Below are positions 45,217 through 54,100 of a stretch of DNA of 64,000 nt, one piece after another. Where the stretch lies: NCBI RefSeq assembly GCF_030269445.1, contig NZ_BSTJ01000013.1, forward strand, positions 99,454 to 163,453, given 5' to 3'. Source of the stretch: Actinoallomurus iriomotensis (GTDB lineage: Bacteria > Actinomycetota > Actinomycetes > Streptosporangiales > Streptosporangiaceae). The number at the start of each line of letters is the position of its first letter. Position 1 is the first letter of the stretch. Below the pieces are notes generated by a model. It had not been told where the DNA came from, ran no database searches, and saw only the letters and a list, made by a program, of their open reading frames with translations. Both the position numbers and the translations under genes were made by a program.

Positions 45217-46348
45217 CGGACAGCCCGTACAGACGCTGGGCGTTGGTCCGGCCGATCATGGTCGCGACGCGAACGGCGTCGGACTCGGACCACTCCCTCT
45301 CGGCGACCCAGCGCGTCAGGGTACGGGTCATGCCCGCGCGCCACAGCACGGCGCCCAGGTAGTGCAGCTCGGGTGGTCCCCAGGCGTCTGAGGAGTAGAG
45401 GATCTTGGCGAACGGCGCGAGTTCGAGGCTCTCCGCGACGACGGCGGCCGCCGCGGCGCCGGAGTAGTTGAGAGCGAGCCCGACGTCGAAGTACACGTGC
45501 GGGAAGGCGTGCGCGAGGAAGCCGGCGCCCCGGTGGAACGGATAGCAGTGCAGGAGCACGATGTCCGTGCCGCTCGACTCGACGGCCTTTATCCATGGGG
45601 CCAGGAGCAAGGGGTCGCTCCGGCGCAAATCCAGGTCAGGGTCGCCGAAACCGGCATGGACCTGCAGGGGAAGGCCAGCGTCAACGCCGGCCCACAGGAT
45701 CATTCGCAGCAGCACGGGATCGGTCACGCGGGGCGGCGAATCGTCGTTCAGGGTGCCCAGCCAGCGGGCCGCCGCCTGGGCCACCTCTGGGCCGGACGGG
45801 CGGGCAGGGTCGATGTCGAAGCCGTGGCGGTACGCCACGACGGATTTCAGGCCGACGGCGGAGGCCGCGGCGTCGGCCAGTGCGGTGCGGAAGTCCCGCT
45901 CCAGCCCCGCCGCCGTGCTCCCGGGCGCGATGTCCTCCAGCACGGTTTCGAGCCGTACGACCTCGGAGACCCTGGTACGGGTCAGGTCGGCCAGTTCCGC
46001 GAGCGGGGTGAGCCGGTCGCCCATGAAGCCGGTGTCGACGAGCCAGTGGCCGGTGCCGCTGCCCGTCAGGAACACCTGGGTGAGCTCGGCCGGCGTACGC
46101 GACGCGCGGACCCGCCAGTACTCGTCGGGAGACGCGTGCTGCGCCGCGCCGAGCAGGGGTGCGCAGTGCCGCCGGATGGCGAAGCCGACCTGGGAGTCGA
46201 ATGTCGTCGTACCCGCGGGGATCGGGCGGTCGGACTCGGTGATCAGCGTCTCGAACTCCTGCCTCGTGACGGGCACGCACAACGAGGAGTGGACGTGATG
46301 ATCGACCAGCCGCAGGGCGTCGATCCGGTGGACGAGGTCAGTGGACAT
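45209..46348 (-). CDS. Amidohydrolase family protein (FluG N-terminal-like)
   Basis: This 379-residue TIM-barrel metallohydrolase has the HxH motif (His18-Val-His20) in RLVDHHVHSS, then a long insert, LPLQVHAGFGD with the third His region, VLLHCYPFHRGAGFLAHAFP and LYSSDAWGPPELHYLG, with the Asp expected to activate water. The pattern matches the amidohydrolase half of the fungal protein FluG, which is fused there to a glutamine-synthetase half; here the ligase is the adjacent upstream gene. The ATG at 46348 (MSTDLVHRID) gives a natural N-terminus and overlaps the ligase end by 11 bases. The frame is open further upstream, but only inside the ligase gene. Confidence 0.85.
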   Translation of the reverse strand: MSTDLVHRIDALRLVDHHVHSSLCVPVTRQEFETLITESDRPIPAGTTTFDSQVGFAIRRHCAPLLGAAQHASPDEYWRVRASRTPAELTQVFLTGSGTGHWLVDTGFMGDRLTPLAELADLTRTRVSEVVRLETVLEDIAPGSTAAGLERDFRTALADAAASAVGLKSVVAYRHGFDIDPARPSGPEVAQAAARWLGTLNDDSPPRVTDPVLLRMILWAGVDAGLPLQVHAGFGDPDLDLRRSDPLLLAPWIKAVESSGTDIVLLHCYPFHRGAGFLAHAFPHVYFDVGLALNYSGAAAAAVVAESLELAPFAKILYSSDAWGPPELHYLGAVLWRAGMTRTLTRWVAEREWSESDAVRVATMIGRTNAQRLYGLSDD

Positions 46349-47633
46349 CGGCCACCCGCGCGCACATACGCCTGTCGTCCAGGCCCTCCACCGCGGCCAG
46401 TTCCGCCCGCTTGACCGAGCAGTGCGTGTGCAGCAGCTCCGGGGAGAACCAGCCGGAGACGACGTCGTCCTTCTCCAGCTCGGCGAGGGCCTCCGCGAGG
46501 CCGCCGGGAAGCGAGGGCACGGACCCGAGGCTGGACTCCTCCATCTCCTCGGGCCAGATGTGTGGTTCGTCGTAGTCGGCGGCAATGCCGCGCAGCCCGG
46601 CGCGTACGAGGACGCCGAGCGTCAGCCACGGATTCGCGGTCGCGTCCGCCGCGCGGTACTCCAGGTTGAACTGGTTCGCCGGGACACCGCCCCCGACCGT
46701 GCTCGTCGGGCAGATGCGCAGCAGCGCCTCGCGGTTCCGTTCGGCGAGGAAGATGCCGGCAGTGCTCCAGCGGTGCGGCGCCAGGCGCAGGTACGAGGAG
46801 GGGCTGCAGGCGGTGATCGCGACTAGCGCGCGGGCATGGGCGAGGATGCCCGCGGCGAACCTGGCGCCCAGGGAGGACAGGTTCGCGGTACGACCCGGCT
46901 CGTACAGGACGGGCCGGCCGGTCTCGGCGTCGCGCAGCGAGAGATGCACGTGTACGCCGTTTCCACTGCCGTCCGGATCGACCAGGGGGGCGAACGTGAC
47001 GCGCCGGCCGTGCCGGGCGGCGAGGTCCCGGATGAGCTCCTTGAGCAGAACCGCACGATCGGCGGCGACGAGACCCGAGGCCGGGCGCAGCGTGATCTCG
47101 AACTGGTCGGCGCCGAACTCGGGCAGCCAGTTCTCGGGCTCTAGGCCCACCCGGGTCAGGAGGTCGACGAGCTCAGTGCCGAACGGCTCGGCGCCGCGGA
47201 AGCGGCCGAAGGAGAACGGCGCGCTGTCCGGGAGGTCCGGGAGCATGAACTCGTGCTCGAACGAGGCCACGAGCTCCAGACCGGTGACCTGCGTGAGCTC
47301 GTCCAACGCGGTCCGGGCGAACGACCGCGGGCAGCTGTGCCACGCGGATCCGTCCGGCAGGGTCTGGTCGGCGAGATAGAGATGCGTGCCGGGCGATCCG
47401 CCGTACGGGGGGATCTCTACGCCGGTGGTCTCATCGGGCATCAGCTTCAGATCCCCGGTCGAGCCGAACACGTTAGGCGCGATGTCGCCGAAGGCGGTCA
47501 GTGCCAGATCGGCCGGAACCCAGCCGACGCCGTTCCGCAGGACGCGCTCCAGCGCGTCGCCGGGTACGGCGCGGCCGCGCGTGTGGCCCGACAAGTCGTT
47601 GGTTGCCACGAACACCGTGGTGGAAGCACTCAT
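46338..47633 (-). CDS. Glutamine synthetase-like gamma-glutamyl ligase
   Basis: This 431-residue GS-superfamily protein lies closest to the gamma-glutamyl-amine ligases (PuuA, IpuC, GlnA3/4-like, FluG C-terminal) and not to housekeeping GlnA. Seen: the N-terminal beta-grasp part, FEHEFML and FGADQFEITLRPA (metal-binding Glu residues), GNGVHVHLSL (His), YLRLAPHRWS and NLEYRAADATANPWL. The C-terminus is short and lacks the adenylylation loop of GlnA. It would use ATP and glutamate to amidate an amine. It heads a three-gene overlapping operon with two amidohydrolases, divergent from the MftD-like operon, with palindromic operator candidates in the shared promoter region. The amine substrate is unknown. 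Confidence 0.87.
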   Translation of the reverse strand: MSASTTVFVATNDLSGHTRGRAVPGDALERVLRNGVGWVPADLALTAFGDIAPNVFGSTGDLKLMPDETTGVEIPPYGGSPGTHLYLADQTLPDGSAWHSCPRSFARTALDELTQVTGLELVASFEHEFMLPDLPDSAPFSFGRFRGAEPFGTELVDLLTRVGLEPENWLPEFGADQFEITLRPASGLVAADRAVLLKELIRDLAARHGRRVTFAPLVDPDGSGNGVHVHLSLRDAETGRPVLYEPGRTANLSSLGARFAAGILAHARALVAITACSPSSYLRLAPHRWSTAGIFLAERNREALLRICPTSTVGGGVPANQFNLEYRAADATANPWLTLGVLVRAGLRGIAADYDEPHIWPEEMEESSLGSVPSLPGGLAEALAELEKDDVVSGWFSPELLHTHCSVKRAELAAVEGLDDRRMCARVADVH

Positions 47634-47725
47634 GATCTACCTCGTCGGTCTGGCCTCGCGTCCCACACGCTCAGGGGATGGGAGATCGCGCGGGCGGGGC
47701 GGCGAACCTACCGGAGCCGTAAGAG

Positions 47726-47901
47726 TGTCACAAGAATTTCATAGACAGTCAATGCTGCACGACTTGAAATCTTGATTTCAGCAGCCCTGTCCGGCGTCGG
47801 CCGCCCGGCGGGCGGCCTGGCACCGCGGTTCCACCGCCTGCGGGGACGGCATCTCTGTTTCACAGGTTTATATCTTAGCTATTGCCGTAAGGGAAATTTC
47901 A
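47726..47901. promoter_or_regulatory. Divergent control region with repeated RpiR-type operator candidates
   Basis: The 417-base gap between the ligase operon (minus) and the MftD-like operon (plus) holds two good and two weaker copies of TGAAAY-N4-RTTWCA. A perfect palindrome TGAAATCTTGATTTCA lies at 47765-47780. On the minus strand TGAAATTCTTGTGACA lies at 47726-47741 (one mismatch). Weaker minus-strand copies are TGAAACAGAGATGCCG (47847-47862) and TGAAATTTCCCTTACG (47886-47901). The remainder is AT-richer promoter-like DNA without convincing hexamers. Confidence 0.6.
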
Positions 47902-48050
47902 GTCTACGGTTGCTGGCACTCGGCAGCCCCAGGAGCATTTCGGCAGGTCGGAGGCGACCTCGGGCGGTAAGAAGGGGCAGAGCCAGCGCAAACGGGTCCC
48001 CCTCGATCCACAGCTGAAGGCGCCGGACAGGTAAGTGGAAGGGAAGTGCA

Positions 48051-49232
48051 GTGGCATCCAAAGTGCGGTTCAACAACCTCGCTGAGGCCGAGCGCCTCGC
48101 CAAGCGCAAGCTTCCCCGGGCGGTATGGCTCGCGGTGAAGGCAGGCAACGAACAGGGCTGGACCCTCAGGGAGAACATTCAGGCCTTCAACGAACTGGGC
48201 TTCTCACCGACGATCTTTGACCGCCCCACCTCGTTCGACACGAAGACGACGATCCTGGGCATCGACATCGACTTCCCCGTCGTCGTCTCGCCGGTGGGCG
48301 CACAGGCGATCCATCCCGACGGCGAGGTCGGCGTGGCCAGGGCGGCGGCACGCGCCGGCACCGCGACGGGCCTCAGCTCCTGGGCCGCCGACTCGGTCCA
48401 GGACGTGGTCCAGGCCAACCCGAACACCATCTTCCAGCTCTACTGGGTGGGCACCCGGGACCAGATCGAGAAGCGCGTCGAGGCCGCACGCGCGGCGGGC
48501 GCCAAGGCCCTCATCGTGACCCTGGACTGGTCGCACACGCCGCGCCGCGACTGGGGCGTCCCGCCCTCGCCGCCGAGCCGGCTCGACCTCGCGACGATGG
48601 TGAAGCTGGCGCCGGAGGCCCTCTCGCGCCCGGTGTGGTTCGGCAACTACCTGCGTCGCGGCCGTATCCCCGAGCTGAAGGTGCCGAACCTGTTCGGCGC
48701 CGGCGGACAGGTCCCGTACTTCGGTGCGGCATGGGCCGACTTCGAGGCCACGCCGCCGCCGACGTGGGACGACGTGAAGTGGCTGCGCGAGCTGTGGGGT
48801 GGCCCGTTCATGGTCAAGGGCGTCAACACCATCAAGGACGCCAAGCTCTGCGTCGACCTCGGCGCGGACGCCATCTCGCTGTCCAACCACGGCGGCAACA
48901 ACATCGACGGCAGCCCCTCGCCGCTGCGTTATCTCCCCTCCATCCTGGACGCGTTGAACGGTCAGATCGACGTCATGGTCGACGGCGGAATCCGCCGCGG
49001 CTCCGACGTGGTCAAGGCGCTGGCGCTCGGCGCGAAGGCCGTCTTCGCCGGCCGCGCCCTCCTCTACGGCCTCGCGGTCGGGGGCGAAGAGGGCGCCTAC
49101 AAGGCCCTCACGATCCTGAGGGACGGGATCCGAGAGACCATGTACGGAATAGGCCGGGCGAACATCCATGATCTCGATCGCGCCGACCTCATGGTCCTCA
49201 ACAGCGACTTCTTCGTCCCACCGGCCGCCTGA
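48051..49232 (+). CDS. Alpha-hydroxy-acid oxidase family FMN protein, MftD-like
   Basis: This 393-residue FMN-dependent TIM-barrel protein is of the LldD/glycolate-oxidase family. The active-site motif reads SNHGGNN (His280) in place of the SNHGGR of lactate/glycolate oxidases; this replacement, together with VSPVGAQAIHPDGEVGVARA, GLSSWA, LYWVGTRDQIE and GGIRRGSDVVKALALGA, matches MftD, the enzyme that oxidatively deaminates the mycofactocin precursor. No mycofactocin precursor peptide (MftA) or radical SAM gene (MftC) is near, so it probably acts on another small molecule in this pathway. The start is GTG behind GGAAGGGAAG. A GMC oxidoreductase follows at 40 bases, as MftG accompanies MftD. 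Confidence 0.85.
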   Translation: MASKVRFNNLAEAERLAKRKLPRAVWLAVKAGNEQGWTLRENIQAFNELGFSPTIFDRPTSFDTKTTILGIDIDFPVVVSPVGAQAIHPDGEVGVARAAARAGTATGLSSWAADSVQDVVQANPNTIFQLYWVGTRDQIEKRVEAARAAGAKALIVTLDWSHTPRRDWGVPPSPPSRLDLATMVKLAPEALSRPVWFGNYLRRGRIPELKVPNLFGAGGQVPYFGAAWADFEATPPPTWDDVKWLRELWGGPFMVKGVNTIKDAKLCVDLGADAISLSNHGGNNIDGSPSPLRYLPSILDALNGQIDVMVDGGIRRGSDVVKALALGAKAVFAGRALLYGLAVGGEEGAYKALTILRDGIRETMYGIGRANIHDLDRADLMVLNSDFFVPPAA

Positions 49233-49272
49233 GGCCATCCACAACTCCCGCCGAAGAGAACGGTCTACCCCC

Positions 49273-50766
49273 ATGCCTCGCATCATCGTCGTGGGAGCCG
49301 GCAGCGCCGGATGCGTCGTCGCGGCGAGACTCACCGAGAACGCCGACGACCACGTCACCTTGCTCGAGTCGGGCCCCGACAGGGCGGGAACCGACACCGC
49401 CCGGACTCTCGCATCGGTCAACTGGATCGACGCCATGGGCGTGCCCGAGGCGTTCCACACGGACCTCCTGGCCACCCGGCTGGCCGGCGACGAACTCCGC
49501 CAGTACCACCGTGGCCGCGGCGTCGGCGGGTCGGCCTCCGTCAACGCCATGCTCGCGCTGCCCGGCCTGCCGCACGACTACGACGGGTGGGCGCGACGTT
49601 ACGGGCTCGACGAGTGGACCTGGGCGGAGGTACGGCCCTGGTTCGACCGGTTGAAGGCGGACCTGGTCGCGTCGGATCGGGCCGCCTTCACCTCGATCGA
49701 CGGCGCCCTCGTCGACGCGGCCGAGGCATTCGGGCTGCCGAGCGACGTCGACACCTACACGCCCGACGACGGCGGCGGCGCGCTGTGGCGCAACGCGACC
49801 GACGGCGCGCGGCGCTCCAGCCTCGAGACCTACCTCGACCCCGCCCGCGGCCGGCCAAACCTCCTCATCCGGGCGGACAGCAAGGTGGACCGCCTCGTTC
49901 TGCACGGCCGATCGGTCACCGGAGTGCTGCTGACCGACGGCACCCGGCTGGACGCCGACGAGGTCGTCCTCTGCGCCGGCACCTTCGAGACGCCCGCAAT
50001 CCTCATGCGCACCGAGGCCTACGAACGGCCAGGGCTCGGCCAGGGCCTGCAGGACCACCCCGCCGCGTCGGTGTTCCTGTCGCTGAAGCCTGAGTTCCGC
50101 GCCGCCGCTCCCGGCGCGCCCTGCATCGGCGCGGTCCTGCGGCTCTCCTCGAGCGTCGGCACCGGCGACATCCACCTGCTCCCCATGCACGGCGCGCTGG
50201 GCGAGACGAATCCGGCGCACCACGCACTGGTCATGGCCGCGGTCATGAGCGTCACTTCGACGGGCGAGGTACGACTGAACCCCGACGACCCCCAGGGACC
50301 GCCCGTGATCGAGGAGCGGATGCTGGCCACTGAGCACGACCGTACCGCTATGCGCGAGGCCATCGCCTGCCTGGAGAAGGCCCTGGCCGCGAAGCCGTTC
50401 GCCGACCTGATCGCCGACGCGTTCGTCGACGCCTCGGGCACCCCCCTCGCGGCGTTGCACGATGACGACTTCTACCGGCGGTGGTTGCGGAACTCGGTCG
50501 GCGACTACTTCCACGCGGTGGGCACCGCCCGAATGGGGTCCCCCGACGATCCCGGCGCGGTCGTCGACCAGCGGGGCCGGGTGCACGGACTGCGTCACGT
50601 CCGAGTCATGGACGCGTCGATCATGCCCGAAGTACCCAGCGCGAACACCCATCTGCCGGTCGTGATGATCGCGGAGCGGCTGAGCGCCGCCCTGCGCGCG
50701 GACCTGGCAACCTCTCCCAGCACCGACACGCGACAAGGAGCCGAAGATGCCGGCAACCTTCGATGA
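49273..50766 (+). CDS. GMC family FAD-dependent oxidoreductase (MftG-like)
   Basis: This 497-residue flavoprotein has the GMC fold: the FAD-binding GAGSAGCVVAARLTEN at the start, GRGVGGSASVNAMLALPGLP (GMC signature 1), LCAGTFETPAILM (signature 2), and DYFHAVGTARMGSPDDPGAV with the catalytic His, then SANTHLPVVMIAERL. The family oxidises alcohols; among relatives, MftG-type proteins handle mycofactocin redox cycling. The ATG at 49273 puts the nucleotide-binding strand at residue 3, as expected. Its end overlaps the aminotransferase start by 20 bases. In the island it could oxidise an amino-alcohol or gamma-glutamyl alcohol to the aldehyde used by the next enzymes; that is inference. Confidence 0.87.
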   Translation: MPRIIVVGAGSAGCVVAARLTENADDHVTLLESGPDRAGTDTARTLASVNWIDAMGVPEAFHTDLLATRLAGDELRQYHRGRGVGGSASVNAMLALPGLPHDYDGWARRYGLDEWTWAEVRPWFDRLKADLVASDRAAFTSIDGALVDAAEAFGLPSDVDTYTPDDGGGALWRNATDGARRSSLETYLDPARGRPNLLIRADSKVDRLVLHGRSVTGVLLTDGTRLDADEVVLCAGTFETPAILMRTEAYERPGLGQGLQDHPAASVFLSLKPEFRAAAPGAPCIGAVLRLSSSVGTGDIHLLPMHGALGETNPAHHALVMAAVMSVTSTGEVRLNPDDPQGPPVIEERMLATEHDRTAMREAIACLEKALAAKPFADLIADAFVDASGTPLAALHDDDFYRRWLRNSVGDYFHAVGTARMGSPDDPGAVVDQRGRVHGLRHVRVMDASIMPEVPSANTHLPVVMIAERLSAALRADLATSPSTDTRQGAEDAGNLR

Positions 50767-52054
50767 GACGGCCCAGTCGACCACGTGGGACCGGGCCCGC
50801 GAAGTGGTGCCCCGCGGGGTCTCCTCCGGGCACCGCGTCGGGTGGCGACAGGTCCTGGTGAAGGCGTCCGGCGCCTACGTCTGGGACGAAGACGGGAACC
50901 GGTACACCGACTACCTCAACGCCTGGGGCCCGATCGTGCTGGGCCACTGCGACCGTCGTGTCAACGAGGCGGTCTTCCAGGCCGTGAACACCTGCGACCT
51001 TACCGGGGTCGGACCGCAGCGCGGCGAGTACGAACTGGCGGAAAAGATCTGCGAGGTCATGCCCTCGGCGCAGAAGGTCGCTTTCTGCACCTCCGGCACC
51101 GACGCCACCATGCACGCCGTCCACGTCGCCCGTGCGGCGACCGGGCGGCTCAAGGTGCTGAAGTTCCACGGGTCCTACCACGGCTGGAACGATCATGTCG
51201 CGGTGGGCTCCTCCCGCGCCGACCTCACCACGACGTCGGCGCTGAACACCCCCAACGGGGGCGGGCTGCACCCCGCGGTCGTCGGGGACGTCGTGGTCGT
51301 GGAGTGGAACGACTTCGACGGCCTGCGCGCCGCCTTCGCCGAGCACGGGGACGCGCTCGCCGCCGCTTTCGCCGAGGGCTACGTGCACAGTTTCGGCTGC
51401 GTCGCGGCCAAGCCCGGCTTCCTCGAACTCCTGCGTGAGCTCTGCACCGCCAACGGCGTCGTGCTGGTGTTCGACGAGGTGAAGACCGGCTTCCGCGCGG
51501 CGATCGGCGGCTACCAGTCGATCTGTGGCATCACCCCCGACCTGACGGCCTTCGGCAAGGCGATCGCCAACGGCTACTCCCTGGCCGGGCTCGCCGGCTC
51601 CGACGACCTCATGGGCCACCTCGGCGCCTACACCAAGGACGAGGCCACCATCGACGGGACGTACAACGCCTCGCCGTACGCCCTTGCAGCGGCGAACAAG
51701 ACCCTCGAGATCATGGAAAGCGACGACGTGTTCACCACGCTCCACGCCCGGGGCGCGCGAATGCGCGAAGGCATCCAGCAGGCGATCGATGAGGCCGGCG
51801 CGGTGGCCACGGTGACGGGCCTCGGCTCGGAGTGGTGCGTGTACTTCCGCGACGAAGCGCCCGCGAACTTCCGCGAGGCCATGCAGTCCGACGGCGAGCG
51901 GTATGCGCGTTACCACGCGTCCCTGCTGGCCCAGGGCGTCCTGGAGCCCGCCTTCCCCACGGGCGACCGTCGGCTCAACGCCGCCACGAGCGAGGCGGAC
52001 GTCGAGAAGACCCTCGAGTGCGTCCGCAGGGCGCTGCGCGCCGCAGCCGACTGA
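50747..52054 (+). CDS. Class III aminotransferase (glutamate-1-semialdehyde aminomutase-like)
   Basis: This 435-residue fold-type I PLP enzyme has SSGHRVGWRQ at the N-terminus, the phosphate-binding CTSGTDATMHAVHVAR, KFHGSYHGWNDH, the PLP-ring Asp in LVFDEVKTGFR (Asp243) and the Schiff-base Lys271 in LTAFGKAIANG. It resembles HemL-type aminomutases but lies far from haem genes and inside a catabolic operon, so it is more likely an amino-group transferase or mutase for the island's substrate. The start is ATG with AAGGAG six bases before it and overlaps the GMC gene, indicating coupling. The transport genes follow after 49 bases. Confidence 0.88.
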   Translation: MPATFDETAQSTTWDRAREVVPRGVSSGHRVGWRQVLVKASGAYVWDEDGNRYTDYLNAWGPIVLGHCDRRVNEAVFQAVNTCDLTGVGPQRGEYELAEKICEVMPSAQKVAFCTSGTDATMHAVHVARAATGRLKVLKFHGSYHGWNDHVAVGSSRADLTTTSALNTPNGGGLHPAVVGDVVVVEWNDFDGLRAAFAEHGDALAAAFAEGYVHSFGCVAAKPGFLELLRELCTANGVVLVFDEVKTGFRAAIGGYQSICGITPDLTAFGKAIANGYSLAGLAGSDDLMGHLGAYTKDEATIDGTYNASPYALAAANKTLEIMESDDVFTTLHARGARMREGIQQAIDEAGAVATVTGLGSEWCVYFRDEAPANFREAMQSDGERYARYHASLLAQGVLEPAFPTGDRRLNAATSEADVEKTLECVRRALRAAAD

Positions 52055-52103
52055 TCCAGACAAACCAGCTGGTCAACGACTCATTTCACTTTAGGTAGGA
52101 CAC

Positions 52104-53354
52104 ATGTTCAGTTCAGCGCGCTCGAAAACAGGACGCAGAGTCGCTGTCGCGGCGGCGGCCGTCCTCTCCGCGGCCCTGGTCGCGGGGTGTTCCTCGGGGG
52201 CCTCCGGCTCGGAGTCGAAGAAGGAGGTCGTCATCGGGTTCGCGCTCTCCCAGAGCGGCAACATGGCGCCCTTCGACGTCGAGCCGGGCAAGGCCGCGAT
52301 GCTCCGCGTCGACGAGATCAACGCCGCCGGCGGCGTCAACGGAAAGAAGATCAAGACCATCTCCGAGGACGTGCGCTCGGACCCGAACACGGTCGGAACT
52401 GCGGTGACCGACCTGATCGCCAAGGGCGTCAACCTCCTGGTGCTGCCCTGTGACTTCGATCTGAGCGCTCCGGGGGCCACGGCGGCGCAGAGCGCGAAGA
52501 TCCCCGCGATCTCCATCTGCGCTGGCGACCCGAAGATGGCGAACACCACCACCCTGGGCGACTACGTGTTCTCCGCGAACGCCGGTAGTGACGTCGAGGG
52601 CGCGACCGGCGCCGCATGGGCGGCCCAGCGCGGGTGGAAGAAGGCCTACCTGCTGCAGGACCAGAGCATTGAGTACACCAAGTCCGCCGGAAAGTACTTC
52701 GAGGCGCAGTTCAAGAGCCTGGGCGGCAGCATCGTCGGGTCCGACTCCTTCCCTGGCGGAGACAACGTCGACGTCAGTAGCCAGATCCTCCGCCTGAAGC
52801 GGGCCAGCCCACAGCCGGACTTCGTCTACGTGGCGAGCTGGAACCCGGGCGGCGCGACCGCGATCCGGCAGTTGCACCAGGCGGGCATCCAGACGCCGAT
52901 CGTCGGACCGGCCGCCCTGGACGGCAAGTCGCTGCTGAACAGCGTCGGCAGCACCGCCAAGGACATCTACTACACGGCCTTCGCCTGCTACGCGTACTGC
53001 TCCGGCCAGAAGTCCCCCACGCTCGACAAGTTCGCGAAGGACTACACGAGCAAGTACGGCGCCCAGCCGTCGTCGAGCTACGCGTTGCTCGGCTACAACA
53101 TGGTCAGCGCCATCAGCGAGGCGCTCGCCCACGCATCGTCGCTGAGCGGCCCCGACGTGCGCGCGGCTCTCGTCGACTCCCAGCCCCTGACCACGCCGGT
53201 CGGACAGGTCAAGTACTTCTCCAAGACCTGCCACAAGATCATCGACATGCCGCTCACCGTGGTCGGTGTCGACAGCGGCAAGATGACCTACGTCGGGCAG
53301 CAGCGGGCCAAGTCCCTGCCGAAGCTCGGCGACAACAACTCCTGCGCGGGCTGA
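52104..53354 (+). CDS. Branched-chain amino acid-type ABC transporter substrate-binding lipoprotein
   Basis: This 416-residue periplasmic-binding protein of the LivJ/HAAT family has a signal peptide (two Arg, then hydrophobic AAAAVLSAALVAG) and a lipobox LVAGC with Cys29, so it is anchored to the outer face of the membrane. Family marks include VVIGFALSQSGNMAPFD, LRVDEINAAGGVNGKKIK, LVLPCDFDLSAPGA and ISICAGDP. HAAT binding proteins take up leucine-type amino acids, amides, urea or aromatic acids; the ligand here is unknown but should be the pathway's substrate. It opens the transporter part of the plus-strand operon, with AGGTAGGA before the start and the ATP-binding gene one base after its stop. 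Confidence 0.92.
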   Translation: MFSSARSKTGRRVAVAAAAVLSAALVAGCSSGASGSESKKEVVIGFALSQSGNMAPFDVEPGKAAMLRVDEINAAGGVNGKKIKTISEDVRSDPNTVGTAVTDLIAKGVNLLVLPCDFDLSAPGATAAQSAKIPAISICAGDPKMANTTTLGDYVFSANAGSDVEGATGAAWAAQRGWKKAYLLQDQSIEYTKSAGKYFEAQFKSLGGSIVGSDSFPGGDNVDVSSQILRLKRASPQPDFVYVASWNPGGATAIRQLHQAGIQTPIVGPAALDGKSLLNSVGSTAKDIYYTAFACYAYCSGQKSPTLDKFAKDYTSKYGAQPSSSYALLGYNMVSAISEALAHASSLSGPDVRAALVDSQPLTTPVGQVKYFSKTCHKIIDMPLTVVGVDSGKMTYVGQQRAKSLPKLGDNNSCAG

Positions 53355-53355
53355 C

Positions 53356-54099
53356 ATGGGTACCGCAACCGCCCGCCGGCCGTCCGTGCTGCGGATGGCC
53401 GGTGGGGGCGTTCACTTCGACGGCCTAAAAGCCGTCGACGACGTCTCCATCGAGGTCCGCAGCGGGCAGGTCGTCGGCCTCATCGGACCCAACGGCTCAG
53501 GCAAGACGACCACGCTGAACCTCCTCAGCGGGATGCTCAGGGCGTCCGCCGGAACCATCCGCCTGGACGACGTCGACCTGACCTCGATGTCGATGCGCAA
53601 GCGGGTCCGCCTGGGTGTGGTGCGGACCTTCCAGAGCGGCCGGGTGTTCGCCCGCCTGACCGTCCTGGAGAACGTCGAGGCCGCGGCGCTGGGGTCGGGG
53701 CTCGGCCGGAGGAGGGCCCGGGCGCTCGCCGCGGGGATCATCGACGAGCTGGGACTCCGGCCGGACGCGGACCGCCGCGCTGAGAGCCTCACCGCCGGGC
53801 GCATCCGCATCACGGCCATCGCACGCGCGCTCGCCTGCCGGCCGCGCTTCCTGCTCCTCGACGAACCGGCGGCGGGACAGAACGAGTCCGAGGCGGTCTC
53901 GCTGATCCGCTCCATCCGGGGTTTCGCCCAGGACCGGGACTGCGGCGTCCTCCTCGTCGAACACGACATGGCGGTCGTGATGCAGACCTGCGACCACCTG
54001 CACGTCCTGGACAGCGGGCGGACCGTCGCCGAGGGAGCGCCGGCCGACGTTCGTCGCGACCCGCGCGTGATCGAGATCTACTTCGGGAAGCGGCATTGA
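53356..54099 (+). CDS. livG: ABC transporter ATP-binding protein, LivG type
   Basis: This is a 247-residue ATPase of a branched-chain amino acid-type importer. Walker A is GPNGSGKT (residues 44-51), Walker B is RFLLLDEPAAGQNESE, and the switch His lies in LLVEHDMAVVMQ. The C-loop normally reads LSYGQ in LivG proteins but here is LTAGR (ESLTAGRIRITAIARAL), so the ABC signature is altered: the Gly is kept and Gln is replaced by Arg. The other halves of the sites come from LivF. It follows the binding protein by one base and precedes livF by one base. Function in ATP-driven import is expected, possibly with asymmetric ATP sites. Confidence 0.9.
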   Translation: MGTATARRPSVLRMAGGGVHFDGLKAVDDVSIEVRSGQVVGLIGPNGSGKTTTLNLLSGMLRASAGTIRLDDVDLTSMSMRKRVRLGVVRTFQSGRVFARLTVLENVEAAALGSGLGRRRARALAAGIIDELGLRPDADRRAESLTAGRIRITAIARALACRPRFLLLDEPAAGQNESEAVSLIRSIRGFAQDRDCGVLLVEHDMAVVMQTCDHLHVLDSGRTVAEGAPADVRRDPRVIEIYFGKRH

Positions 54100-54100
54100 C

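Noticed and set aside
46349-46585. Longer N-terminus for the FluG-like amidohydrolase
   Set aside because: The extra 79 codons are Arg/Ser/Pro-rich and lie inside the ligase gene; the family N-terminus starts at the ATG at 46348.
48051-50766. A complete mycofactocin biosynthesis locus
   Set aside because: Only MftD-like and GMC genes are found; no precursor peptide ending in the Val-Tyr core and no radical SAM, MftB, MftE or MftF gene in the window.
50747-52054. hemL (glutamate-1-semialdehyde 2,1-aminomutase) of haem synthesis
   Set aside because: The fold and Lys motif are similar, but there are no other haem genes and it is embedded by overlap in a catabolic/transport operon, so the biosynthetic name is not justified.
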